Assembly: GCA_902806365.1 (NCBI GenBank)
Contig: CADCWJ010000108.1
Coordinates: 1-6,823 of the forward strand
DNA: 6,823 nucleotides
Direction: 5' to 3'
From: an uncultured Thermomicrobiales bacterium
Lineage (GTDB): Bacteria > Chloroflexota > Chloroflexia > Thermomicrobiales > UBA6265
The notes beneath the pieces were generated by a model. The model was not told the origin of the DNA. It saw only the letters and a program-made list of their open reading frames with translations, and made no database searches. Made by a program: the position numbers and the translations under genes. This document shows, in pieces, positions 1-5,488 of this stretch. Within the stretch, counting starts at the first letter, position 1. Each line of letters opens with the position of its first letter.

Positions 1-266
1 ATGTGCAGTTGCCGATCCTGGGCGGCCACCTGCTGATGGGGACCGACGCCACGGAGTCCATGGGTCAGACCCTCACCCAGGGGAACAACGTCTACATCAA
101 CCTCCAGCCGGACACCCGGGACGAAGCCGACGCCCTCTTTGCCGCTCTCTCCGCTGGCGGGAAGGTGGAGATGCCGATGGCGGACATGTTTTGGGGCGAC
201 TATTTCGGCTCCTTGGTCGACCAGTACGGCATGCAGTGGATGATCTCCTATACCCCTACGTCATAG
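1..266 (+). CDS. VOC family (PhnB-like glyoxalase-fold) protein, 5' partial
   Basis: This is the C-terminal part of a PhnB-like protein of the vicinal oxygen chelate superfamily, read in the frame whose first full codon is at position 3 and ending in TAG at 264-266. The visible 87 residues contain signatures I associate with this subfamily: PILGGHLLMGTDA, then TLTQGNNVYINLQPDT, then ADALFAALSAGGKVEMP, and the closing DMFWGDYFGSLVDQYGMQWM. Family members are about 140 residues, so roughly 50-60 N-terminal residues lie left of the window and the GTG at position 3 is internal. The fold is two βαβββ modules; the part here is mainly the second. PhnB-type members are small cytoplasmic proteins whose substrates are mostly unknown, and older databases mislabel them as 3-demethylubiquinone methyltransferase. 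No specific reaction can be assigned. The gene converges on the oxidoreductase gene, with a hairpin in between. Confidence 0.88.
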   Translation, partial: VQLPILGGHLLMGTDATESMGQTLTQGNNVYINLQPDTRDEADALFAALSAGGKVEMPMADMFWGDYFGSLVDQYGMQWMISYTPTS

Positions 267-277
267 CTGCTGTCACC

Positions 278-314
278 GATTGGCAGAGGTCGGTTCGCAC
301 GACCTCTGCCAATC
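278..314. terminator. Perfect 15-bp hairpin between convergent genes, likely bidirectional terminator
   Basis: The arm GATTGGCAGAGGTCG (278-292) is exactly complementary to CGACCTCTGCCAATC (300-314), leaving a 7-nt loop, GTTCGCA. It begins 12 bp after the VOC stop codon and ends 19 bp from the stop of the oppositely oriented oxidoreductase gene, so it can serve both transcripts. Neither side has a clear T tract (CTTCAG on the + side), so it is not a textbook Rho-independent terminator. It may act as an RNA 3'-end stabiliser or a U-poor terminator. The hairpin is seen directly; its function is inferred from position. Confidence 0.72.
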
Positions 315-333
315 CTTCAGCTGATCCGGGTGC

Positions 334-1179
334 TCAGGCGTGAACCCTGGCGATCACCTCGTCCGCCACGCGTGCCGCGATCCCGTCCGGGTAGGGTGCG
401 GACAGGTAGAGCACGATGTGCGTCGCCCCGGCATCGACGAAGCGCTGGATCTCGCTGACGGACGACGCGGGATCGTCGGCATCGATCCGGTGCTGATAGG
501 AGAGCACGATCTCCCCCGGATCGCGCTCGACCGCTGTGCAGTGCTCCCGCAAGACGGCGACCTTGTGACTGAACTCCTCGACCGTGCCGCCTCCATAGTT
601 CCAGATATCCGCGTACTGGGCGACGATCCGCAGGGTCAGCTTCTCGCCACCGCCGCCGATCACGAACGGCGGATACGGGCGCTGGACCGGCTTCGGCTCG
701 CTGCGGGCATCCGCAAGCTGGTAGTAGCGACCGTCGAAATCCACGGTCGGCTCCGTGAACAGCCGCTTGACGATCTCGCACGCTTCGCCGAGGCGGCGAA
801 TCCGCTCTCCGGGCTTGTAGAGCGGGATGCCCATGCTCTCGTGCTCGTACACGTTCCAGCCCGCGCCGATCCCGAAGTCGAGCCGCCCGTTGGAGATGAT
901 GTCGACCGTCGCCGCGATTTTGGCGAGCACGACCGGGTGACGGTAGGTGTTGCCGGTCACCATCAGCCCCAGCCGTAGCCGCTCGGTGACGGCGGCGAAG
1001 GCCGCGAGCACCGTCCAGCCTTCGAGGCACGGGCCGGAAACGTCCCCCTGGATCGGCGCGAAGTGATCGAAGAGCCAGGCATGCTCGATGCTGGGGATCG
1101 TCTCGGCTTCCCGCCAGACCTTCAGCATCGCGTCGTACGTCGTGTGCTGCGGTGATGTCTTGATCCCAAAGCTGACCAT
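334..1179 (-). CDS. LLM class F420-dependent oxidoreductase
   Basis: This is a flavin/F420-dependent oxidoreductase of the luciferase-like monooxygenase superfamily, a cytoplasmic TIM barrel that transfers hydride between reduced F420 (or FMN) and an unknown substrate. The 281 residues carry the expected landmarks: strand 1 MVSFGIKTSP, FDHF (37-40), TERLRLGLMVTGNTYRHP (65-82), then LAKIAATVDIISNGRLDFGIGAGWN (85-109), GER(I)RRLGEACEIVKRLF (124-141) and the cofactor phosphate-binding PPFVIGGGGEKLTL (170-183). Length is normal for the family. I chose the ATG at 1177-1179 because the family begins MxxFGI and because GGAAGGG lies just upstream on the minus strand. The ATG 42 bp further out would add a 14-residue basic extension unlike the family. 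The gene is divergent from the DinB gene and stands alone. F420 rather than FMN use is inferred from subfamily resemblance. Confidence 0.93.
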   Translation of the reverse strand: MVSFGIKTSPQHTTYDAMLKVWREAETIPSIEHAWLFDHFAPIQGDVSGPCLEGWTVLAAFAAVTERLRLGLMVTGNTYRHPVVLAKIAATVDIISNGRLDFGIGAGWNVYEHESMGIPLYKPGERIRRLGEACEIVKRLFTEPTVDFDGRYYQLADARSEPKPVQRPYPPFVIGGGGEKLTLRIVAQYADIWNYGGGTVEEFSHKVAVLREHCTAVERDPGEIVLSYQHRIDADDPASSVSEIQRFVDAGATHIVLYLSAPYPDGIAARVADEVIARVHA

Positions 1180-1603
1180 TGTTCTTCGTCCCTTCCGCGA
1201 TGGCAGTCGTTCTCCCGGCATGCTCCGGGTCTCGCGCGTGCGACAGGGTAGCGCGAAAGGGTGATCGGCGCACCCGACGCGCAGCTCGTCCGAGCGTTCT
1301 CACACGTCCGGGGTAGTCTCCGTCAATCGTCTTCGACCAGGTTCCGCAAGAACATTCTCTGTCGCCCACGCCTGAGCAGCACCAAGGCGCCTCGTCGCGC
1401 TGCGCGGGCCACGGCAGGATTTCCAAGCTCGCGCCTCGGGCGGTGGACCTGAGAACGTCTGGTATCCGGGAATGATCTAGCGATGGGGCGTTCCATTCCT
1501 GGCCCTCGGCAATTCGGATCGTTGAACATTGTTGGCGTAGTGCGGCAAGGCTTGATAGGGTGGAGCCAGCGACAATCCTGTCTGTGGGGAGGGATGACCT
1601 CAC
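1180..1603. other. Divergent intergenic region, no convincing gene
   Basis: These 424 bp separate the start of the oxidoreductase gene (-) from the start of the DinB gene (+). Short open frames cross it on both strands, but their translations are arginine/serine-rich, match no family I recognise and have no credible ribosome site. Weak promoter-like elements are present: TTGGCG (1532-1537) and GATAGG (1554-1559) on +, 16 bp apart, and a lone TACCCT on - at 1245-1250. None is convincing. Both divergent promoters presumably lie here. I see no long inverted repeat or mobile-element end. Confidence 0.5.
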
Positions 1604-2095
1604 ATGCCCGGCAGATCACTGACGATCGAGCAGGTTCTGACGCTTCTGGCGCACATGCCCCCGCGCATTGCAACCCTCACCGCCGAGGTGACATCAGATC
1701 GGTTACATACAGCCCCCACTCCCGATGAGTGGTCCGCCAACGACGTGCTTGCCCATCTCCGTGCCTGCGCTGACGTCTGGGGCAATTGCATCGAGGCGAT
1801 CATCGCCGGTGACATGCCGACGCTGCGGGCGGTCAATCCCACCACCTGGATCAGGCAGACGAACTATCCTGCTCTGGAATTCAGGCAATCTTTGGGCTCC
1901 TTTGCCGCGCAACGTGCCGGTCTCCTGGCGATCCTGGAACCGTTGCCGCCCGAAAGCTGGTCACGTGCGGCGACCGTGACCGGGGCAGGAAAGCCCCTTG
2001 AGCGAACCGTGTTGTTCTATGCGCAGTGGATGGCTCGCCATGAACGGTCGCACATCAAGCAGATCGAACGCGCTGTCACCATCATGCACCCGTAG
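1604..2095 (+). CDS. DinB superfamily protein (DinB_2-like, putative metal-dependent)
   Basis: This 163-residue protein matches the DinB/YfiT-like four-helix-bundle superfamily, which includes bacillithiol/mycothiol-dependent transferases and many uncharacterised cytoplasmic proteins. Visible signatures are the N-terminal helix LTIEQVLTLLAHMPPRIATL, the motif PTPDEWSANDVLAHLRACADVW (38-59), and a C-terminal HERSHIKQIERAV (146-158). The likely divalent-metal triad is H51, H146 and H150, and all three are present, so the metal site looks intact. Family length is usually 150-175 residues. The start ATG has a strong ribosome site, GGGGAGGG at 1586-1593, 10 nt upstream. An overlapping ATG at 1594 is out of frame. 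The substrate cannot be inferred. The next gene follows after 187 bp, so this is probably a single-gene unit. The name reflects fold homology to B. subtilis DinB, not to E. coli DNA polymerase IV. Confidence 0.88.
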   Translation: MPGRSLTIEQVLTLLAHMPPRIATLTAEVTSDRLHTAPTPDEWSANDVLAHLRACADVWGNCIEAIIAGDMPTLRAVNPTTWIRQTNYPALEFRQSLGSFAAQRAGLLAILEPLPPESWSRAATVTGAGKPLERTVLFYAQWMARHERSHIKQIERAVTIMHP

Positions 2096-2098
2096 CAA

Positions 2099-2123
2099 CG
2101 GCCGCCCCTTGCGCAGGCGGTTT
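2099..2123 (+). terminator. Weak hairpin after the DinB gene, possible terminator
   Basis: CCGCC (2102-2106) pairs with GGCGG (2116-2120) around a 9-nt loop, with two possible G-U pairs extending the base, and TTT follows at 2121-2123. It sits a few bases after the DinB stop codon. The stem is short and the T run minimal, so the call rests mainly on position. Confidence 0.3.
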
Positions 2124-2269
2124 GGCTGAGGCGACGAACCCTCGCGCCGATGCGTCCGATAATGCAACTCGGCTGCTGATGCAGATCAGGACACGTCGTC
2201 TAGCCGGGTTCGATGACTGGTTCCTGTTCGTTGGCAACTGCGACCCCCTCGTCCCTCAAGCGCCTCCGG

Positions 2270-2283
2270 TACACTCTCGCTCA
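2270..2283 (+). promoter_or_regulatory. Candidate -10 box placed for a leaderless mRNA of the phosphotransferase gene
   Basis: TACACT at 2270-2275 fits the TANNNT -10 pattern and ends 7 bp before the ATG at 2283. That would put the transcription start at or next to the first codon. No Shine-Dalgarno sequence is visible in the 20 bp upstream (CGCCTCCGGTACACTCTCGC), unlike the other genes here. No good -35 hexamer is found at 16-18 bp. Leaderless transcripts with this spacing are known in several GC-rich and Deinococcus-like bacteria; for this gene it is an inference. Confidence 0.42.
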
Positions 2284-3356
2284 TGATTCCCGACGTTGCC
2301 CATCTTGATGTTAGACATCTTCGCGCGATCCTGGCAGAGTACGACCCGCGTGCCGATCTGGTGCGTATCGACCGTCCCGGTTCCGGGATCAGCAACCAGG
2401 TGCTGTTCCTGACAACGACGCGCGACGACCTGGTCCTGCGGGTCTTCGCGGACGACCTCGGGACGTGGAAGCCTCAAAAGGAGCGGAAGATCTACGGCCA
2501 CATGGCGTCGCTCGGGATTCCCGTGCCGTTTGTCCACACGGTCGATGCGTCGAGGCAGGTCGTTCCGTTCGCCTACTCCCTTGCCGCGCGCCTGGAGGGG
2601 GAACCGTATTCCGCGGTGTGCTCATCGCTCACCGACACGGAAAACGTGGCGATCCACGCGACGCTGGGCGACTTTTTGGGCAGGCTGCACACCACAACCT
2701 TCGACCGGTTCGGCGATGTCGATGCCGGGGCCGATGGTTTGGTCGTGGGGCCGGCTTACGAGCTGGCCGCCGGGGGCAGCGGGCAAACCCTGGGGCCATT
2801 TGCGACCTGGCGCGAGATGCACGATGCGCTGGTGACATCCCGCCTGCGGCTCATGCGGGGGACACCGTTCGAGGACCTCATCCCCGTGGTCGAGGCCTAC
2901 GTCGTCAGGCACCGGGACATCATTGACCGCGAGGTCACGCCGAGGCTGTTGCACATGGACCTGCATCGCGGCAACGTGCTCGTCGCGAATGGTCGGGTTA
3001 CGGGCGTGCTGGATGTGGAGGAAGCGATTGTCGGCCACAACGAGTACGACCTGATGCGAACGGAGCTGGCAACCATTCGCGGGCAGCCCCCCGCGTTTGC
3101 CGAGGCTTTCATGGGCGCGTACGAGGCGCATGTGCCGCTGGATGAGGGGTACGAGACGCGGAAGGATTTCTACGACGTGTCCCGCACCCTGGTCTGGATC
3201 AGGAGCCTCATCCTCCACGGTGACGCGTACGCCAGCGGCCTGGAGTCGCAGTCCCACCGCGCGGCCCGCGCGCACCTGCTCGGCTTGGCCGCCGCCAGCC
3301 AACCGGAGACTCCACAATCCCGACCACAGGTTTCCGGATCGGCCTCAACCCGATAG
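2283..3356 (+). CDS. Aminoglycoside phosphotransferase (APH) family kinase
   Basis: This 357-residue protein has the protein-kinase-like fold of the APH/choline kinase family, which transfers the ATP γ-phosphate to a small-molecule hydroxyl. The N-lobe has a glycine/serine-rich nucleotide loop (GSGISNQVLFL, 33-43), the strand LVLRVFADD (50-58) and a helix with E67. The hinge region is FAYSLAARLEGEPY (96-109). The C-lobe has GDFLGRLHTTTF (129-140) and the catalytic loop RLLHMDLHRGNVLV (221-234) with base D226 and metal ligand N231. VLDVEEAIVGHNEYDL (242-257) follows, where D244 replaces the DFG aspartate. Catalytic residues are therefore complete. HMD replaces the common HGD, and no tryptophan follows D244, as it does in IDW-type resistance enzymes. 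True aminoglycoside resistance is therefore not supported; the acceptor could be any small metabolite. The last 20 or so residues are a low-complexity Ser/Pro/Gln tail. The start is the first ATG, lacks a ribosome site and may be leaderless. Confidence 0.87.
   Translation: MIPDVAHLDVRHLRAILAEYDPRADLVRIDRPGSGISNQVLFLTTTRDDLVLRVFADDLGTWKPQKERKIYGHMASLGIPVPFVHTVDASRQVVPFAYSLAARLEGEPYSAVCSSLTDTENVAIHATLGDFLGRLHTTTFDRFGDVDAGADGLVVGPAYELAAGGSGQTLGPFATWREMHDALVTSRLRLMRGTPFEDLIPVVEAYVVRHRDIIDREVTPRLLHMDLHRGNVLVANGRVTGVLDVEEAIVGHNEYDLMRTELATIRGQPPAFAEAFMGAYEAHVPLDEGYETRKDFYDVSRTLVWIRSLILHGDAYASGLESQSHRAARAHLLGLAAASQPETPQSRPQVSGSASTR
2941..2961 (+). repeat. 21-bp exact direct repeat, copy 1 (inside APH-family gene)
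   Basis: The 21 bases from CGAGGCTGTT to the CC at 2960-2961 recur exactly at 5148-5168 on the same strand. Here they encode the catalytic-loop residues RLLHMD of the kinase. The match ends abruptly on both sides (C versus T before, T versus C after). Confidence 0.85.
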
Positions 3357-3448
3357 TGGCTGGGATCCGTGGCCCGGACGTGCCGCCTGAAGACACCTGA
3401 TGGGAGACCCACTGCCGAAGCGCAGGCCCCGGTTGGCACCGTTGACCG

Positions 3449-3469
3449 GTGAACGATCGTCTCGTTCAC
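3449..3469. promoter_or_regulatory. 8-bp inverted repeat with 5-bp spacer, candidate operator or terminator
   Basis: GTGAACGA (3449-3456) is exactly complementary to TCGTTCAC (3462-3469) around TCGTC. It lies 92 bp past the phosphotransferase stop and 132 bp before the reductase start. TTGACC at 3442-3447 touches its left edge and resembles a -35 box. The symmetry and size suit a dimeric repressor operator upstream of the reductase-cupin operon. It could instead be a terminator for the upstream gene, but there is no following T run. No regulator gene is in the window. Confidence 0.45.
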
Positions 3470-3499
3470 GATGTCACCTATCTGTCTCGCCCGATCCTC

Positions 3500-3530
3500 T
3501 TGCGTCGGCGAACGGTGACGATGGTATCTT
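3500..3530 (+). promoter_or_regulatory. Candidate extended -10 promoter of the reductase-cupin operon
   Basis: TGG followed by TATCTT (3522-3530) forms an extended -10 element (TGn-TANNNT type). TTGCGT at 3500-3505 could be a poor -35 box with a long 19-bp spacer. The predicted start near 3537 would give a leader of about 65 nt before the reductase ATG. The call is from motif match and position only. Confidence 0.42.
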
Positions 3531-3601
3531 CGCGAATGCGCGCCAGCACGATACCCGGCATGGACCGTTTGAACGCAGGTCCTGAACGTGAGGAAGGTCA
3601 C

Positions 3602-4585
3602 ATGGAGTACGCGAAGCTGGGAAACACCGGAATGGATGTGTCCCGGATCTGCCTCGGCTGCATGGGGTTCGGGGACGCGGAGCGCTGGATTCACAAATGG
3701 GTGCTCGATGAGGAGCACAGCCGGCCCGTCATCAGGAAAGCCCTCGATCTCGGGATCAACTTCTTCGATACAGCTAACGTCTATTCCCTTGGGAAGAGCG
3801 AGGAAATCCTCGGCCGGGCGTTGAAGGACTTTGCGAACCGGGACGAGGTCGTCATCGCCACCAAGGTCCACGGCAGGATGCATGACGGGCCGAATGGCGC
3901 GGGGCTGTCGCGCAAGGCGATCGTGAGCGAGATCGACAACAGCCTGCGGCGGCTCGGCACCGATTACGTGGACCTCTATATCATCCATCGCTGGGATTAC
4001 GACACACCCATCGAAGAGACGATGGAAGCGCTGCACGATGTGGTTAAGGCCGGCAAGGCCCGATACATCGGTGCTTCCGCCATGTTCGCCTGGCAGTTCC
4101 AGAAGGCGCTGCACACCGCCGGGAAGCACGGGTGGACGCGGTTTGTCTCAATGCAGAACCACCTGAACCTCATGTACCGCGAAGAGGAGCGGGAGATGCT
4201 GCCACTCTGCCGTGAGGAGAAGATCGGGGTCACCCCGTACAGTCCACTCGCATCGGGTCGATTGACGCGCGACTGGTCGTCGGAAAGCACCATTCGGTCC
4301 GACACCGATCAGATCGCGAAAGGCAAGTACGATGCGACGGCCGAAACCGATCGACAGGTCGTGGAGCGTGTCGCGGACGTCGCGAACAGCCATGAGGTTC
4401 CACGCATTCACATCGCCCTTGCCTGGCTGTTGCAGAAAACGCCGGTGACGGCGCCCATCATCGGGGCAACGAAGATCTCGCACCTGGAGGACGCCGTCGG
4501 CGCGCTGTCCGTGAACCTGAGCGAGGACGAGGTGGCATACCTGGAAGAACCATATGTCCCGCATCCCGTCGTCGGTGCTCAGTAA
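3602..4585 (+). CDS. Aldo/keto reductase
   Basis: This is a NADPH-dependent cytoplasmic oxidoreductase of the aldo/keto reductase superfamily, a TIM barrel that reduces aldehydes or ketones. The 327 residues resemble the YajO/YhdN-type bacterial group. It starts MEYAKLGNTGMDVSRICLG. The catalytic tetrad is complete: D56 and Y61 in NFFDTANVYSLGKSEEILG, K88 in VVIATKVHG and H129 in DLYIIHRWDYDTP. Cofactor-binding segments follow: YIGASAMFAWQF (155-166), QN (185-186), TPYSPLASGRLTR (211-223) and IIGATKISHLEDA (286-298). The frame is open 153 bp further upstream to a GTG at 3449. I chose the ATG at 3602 because the family begins there and because GAGGAAGG (3590-3597) precedes it. The upstream extension covers the inverted repeat and candidate promoter. 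The cupin gene follows after 45 bp, so the two are probably co-transcribed. The natural substrate is not deducible. Confidence 0.93.
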   Translation: MEYAKLGNTGMDVSRICLGCMGFGDAERWIHKWVLDEEHSRPVIRKALDLGINFFDTANVYSLGKSEEILGRALKDFANRDEVVIATKVHGRMHDGPNGAGLSRKAIVSEIDNSLRRLGTDYVDLYIIHRWDYDTPIEETMEALHDVVKAGKARYIGASAMFAWQFQKALHTAGKHGWTRFVSMQNHLNLMYREEEREMLPLCREEKIGVTPYSPLASGRLTRDWSSESTIRSDTDQIAKGKYDATAETDRQVVERVADVANSHEVPRIHIALAWLLQKTPVTAPIIGATKISHLEDAVGALSVNLSEDEVAYLEEPYVPHPVVGAQ

Positions 4586-4630
4586 ACCGGATGGTGGCTT
4601 TCCCTTGAACGAACGCCACGGGAGGACGAG

Positions 4631-5035
4631 ATGCAGGTCACTACAAACTCCATCGAGACCAAGGTTGGGCCAGGCGAGTGGTTCACCGGTGCGGTCTACA
4701 TCGATCTGGTCGCGGAGCCGGCCGGTTCCTTCCGGATTTCGGCAAACAGCGTCCACTTCACGCCGGGTGCCCGTACCGCCTGGCATACCCACCCCCATGG
4801 CCAGACCATCTACGTCACCGAGGGCGTTGGCCGTTGCCAGCATCGCGGAGGCCCGGTTGAGATCATCCGCCCCGGCGACCGTGTGTTCTTCGAGCCCGGT
4901 GAGGAGCACTGGCACGGCGCCGCCCCTGACCGCTTCATGACCCACCTCGCGATGCTCGAGGTCGACGACGACGGCACCAGCGCGACCTGGGGCGAGCACG
5001 TCACCGACGAGGAGTACGATGGGAACGGTGGGTAG
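4631..5035 (+). CDS. Small single-domain cupin, hydroxynitrile-lyase-like
   Basis: This 134-residue protein is a monocupin β-barrel with a complete metal site. Motif 1 is PGARTAWHTHPHGQTIYVTEG (45-65), giving H52, H54 and Q58. Motif 2 is PGDRVFFEPGEEHWHGA (81-97), giving H93. Gln replaces the usual Glu. The order WHTHPxGQT...PGExHWHGA...MTHLA, followed by a tail like WGEHVTDEEY, closely resembles, from memory, the cupin hydroxynitrile lyases such as that of Granulicella tundricola. Those enzymes bind manganese through His, His, Gln and His, and release or add cyanide to aldehydes. Many relatives are simply called cupin domain proteins, so cyanohydrin chemistry is a hypothesis. The N-terminal EWFTGAVYIDLVAEP also fits that subfamily. 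The start has a strong ribosome site, GGGAGGA at 4620-4626. The gene sits 45 bp after the aldo/keto reductase, which may act on the same carbonyl compound. Confidence 0.9.
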   Translation: MQVTTNSIETKVGPGEWFTGAVYIDLVAEPAGSFRISANSVHFTPGARTAWHTHPHGQTIYVTEGVGRCQHRGGPVEIIRPGDRVFFEPGEEHWHGAAPDRFMTHLAMLEVDDDGTSATWGEHVTDEEYDGNGG

Positions 5036-5046
5036 CGCCCGGCGCT
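5034..5046 (+). terminator. Short GC hairpin at the cupin stop codon
   Basis: AGCGCC (5034-5039) and GGCGCT (5041-5046) are perfect inverted repeats with one base between, overlapping the cupin TAG. A hairpin would need a 3-5 nt loop, leaving a 4-5 bp stem, and no T run follows. It may be a weak terminator or only a by-product of GC-rich sequence. Confidence 0.22.
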
Positions 5047-5068
5047 CGAGCCTCATCCTGGTGGGAGT

Positions 5069-5488
5069 TTGAAGCGTTCTGCCGCCCCTCCTGCGCTAAC
5101 TCGTCACCGAGGCGAAGGCAATTCGCACGAGTCCGCGGTAGCGATGTCGAGGCTGTTGCACATGGACCCGTACCGGGAACTTGATGAAGGCAAACGCTTC
5201 CCGTTCTGCCAGCCGGACCCGCTCGCGATGCTGTTTCGCGGCGCTGGCTTGCGTGACGTCGTCGTGCGGGCCATCGATGTGCCGACGGTGTTCCGCAACT
5301 TCGACGACTACTGGATGCCGTTTCTCGGCGGGCAAGGACCGGCGCCCGGCTACGCGATGTCATTGAGCCAGGACCGGCGGGTCGGGCTGCGGGAACGCAT
5401 CCGCTCGCGACTGCCGATTGCGCCGGACGGCTCCCTCCACCTGACCGCGCGGGCATGGGCGGTGCGCGGCAGCCGTGCTCCTCAATGA
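5069..5488 (+). pseudogene. SAM-dependent methyltransferase, C-terminal remnant (5' truncated)
   Basis: The open frame here (139 residues from TTG 5069) is recognisable only from about residue 33 on: DPYRELDEGKRFPFCQPDPL, AMLFRGAGLRDVVVRAIDVPT (53-73), FRNFDDYWMPFLGGQGPAPGY (75-95), and LRERIRSRLPIAPDGSLHLTARAWAVRG (108-134). This is the C-terminal end of a common class I methyltransferase family of about 250-280 residues. The Rossmann domain that binds S-adenosylmethionine, with its glycine-rich motif, is absent, and the preceding cupin and intergenic DNA do not encode it. No in-frame start has a good ribosome site; ATG 5144 and ATG 5162 are possible. A free C-terminal third cannot methylate, so I call it a pseudogene. 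Homology begins within a few codons of a 21-bp segment identical to part of the APH-family gene. The remaining frame and family C-terminus are intact, which suggests a fairly recent truncation. Confidence 0.75.
5148..5168 (+). repeat. 21-bp exact direct repeat, copy 2 (at head of methyltransferase remnant)
   Basis: This is identical to 2941-2961 and, in the frame of the remnant, encodes the same RLLHMD. It coincides with the point where methyltransferase homology begins (DPYRELDEG follows directly), so it may mark a recombination junction. Confidence 0.85.

Noticed and set aside
1261..1452. Small open frame of 63 codons in the divergent intergenic region
   Set aside because: No ribosome site, biased Arg/Ser composition and no recognised family.
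317..1603. 428-codon open frame on the minus strand spanning the oxidoreductase gene and its upstream region
   Set aside because: It is in a different frame from the oxidoreductase, its translation is arginine-rich with no family features, and it is explained as a GC-rich shadow frame.
2622..3317. 231-codon open frame on the minus strand within the kinase gene
   Set aside because: Fully antisense to the APH-family gene, whose catalytic motifs are intact.
2283..3356. Antibiotic-resistance gene on a mobile element
   Set aside because: The APH fold alone does not show resistance, the motifs differ from aminoglycoside enzymes, and no transposase, integrase or terminal repeats flank it.
3449..3601. 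51-residue N-terminal extension of the aldo/keto reductase from a GTG start
   Set aside because: Family members begin at MEYAKLGNTG, the ATG at 3602 has its own ribosome site, and the extension overlaps the inverted repeat and candidate promoter.
3170..4129. 319-codon open frame on the minus strand opposite the kinase end and reductase start
   Set aside because: It crosses two well-supported + genes and an intergenic region, and has no recognisable domain; antisense shadow.
4148..5056. 302-codon open frame on the minus strand opposite the reductase and cupin
   Set aside because: It lies antisense to two genes with complete active sites, and its translation fits no family.
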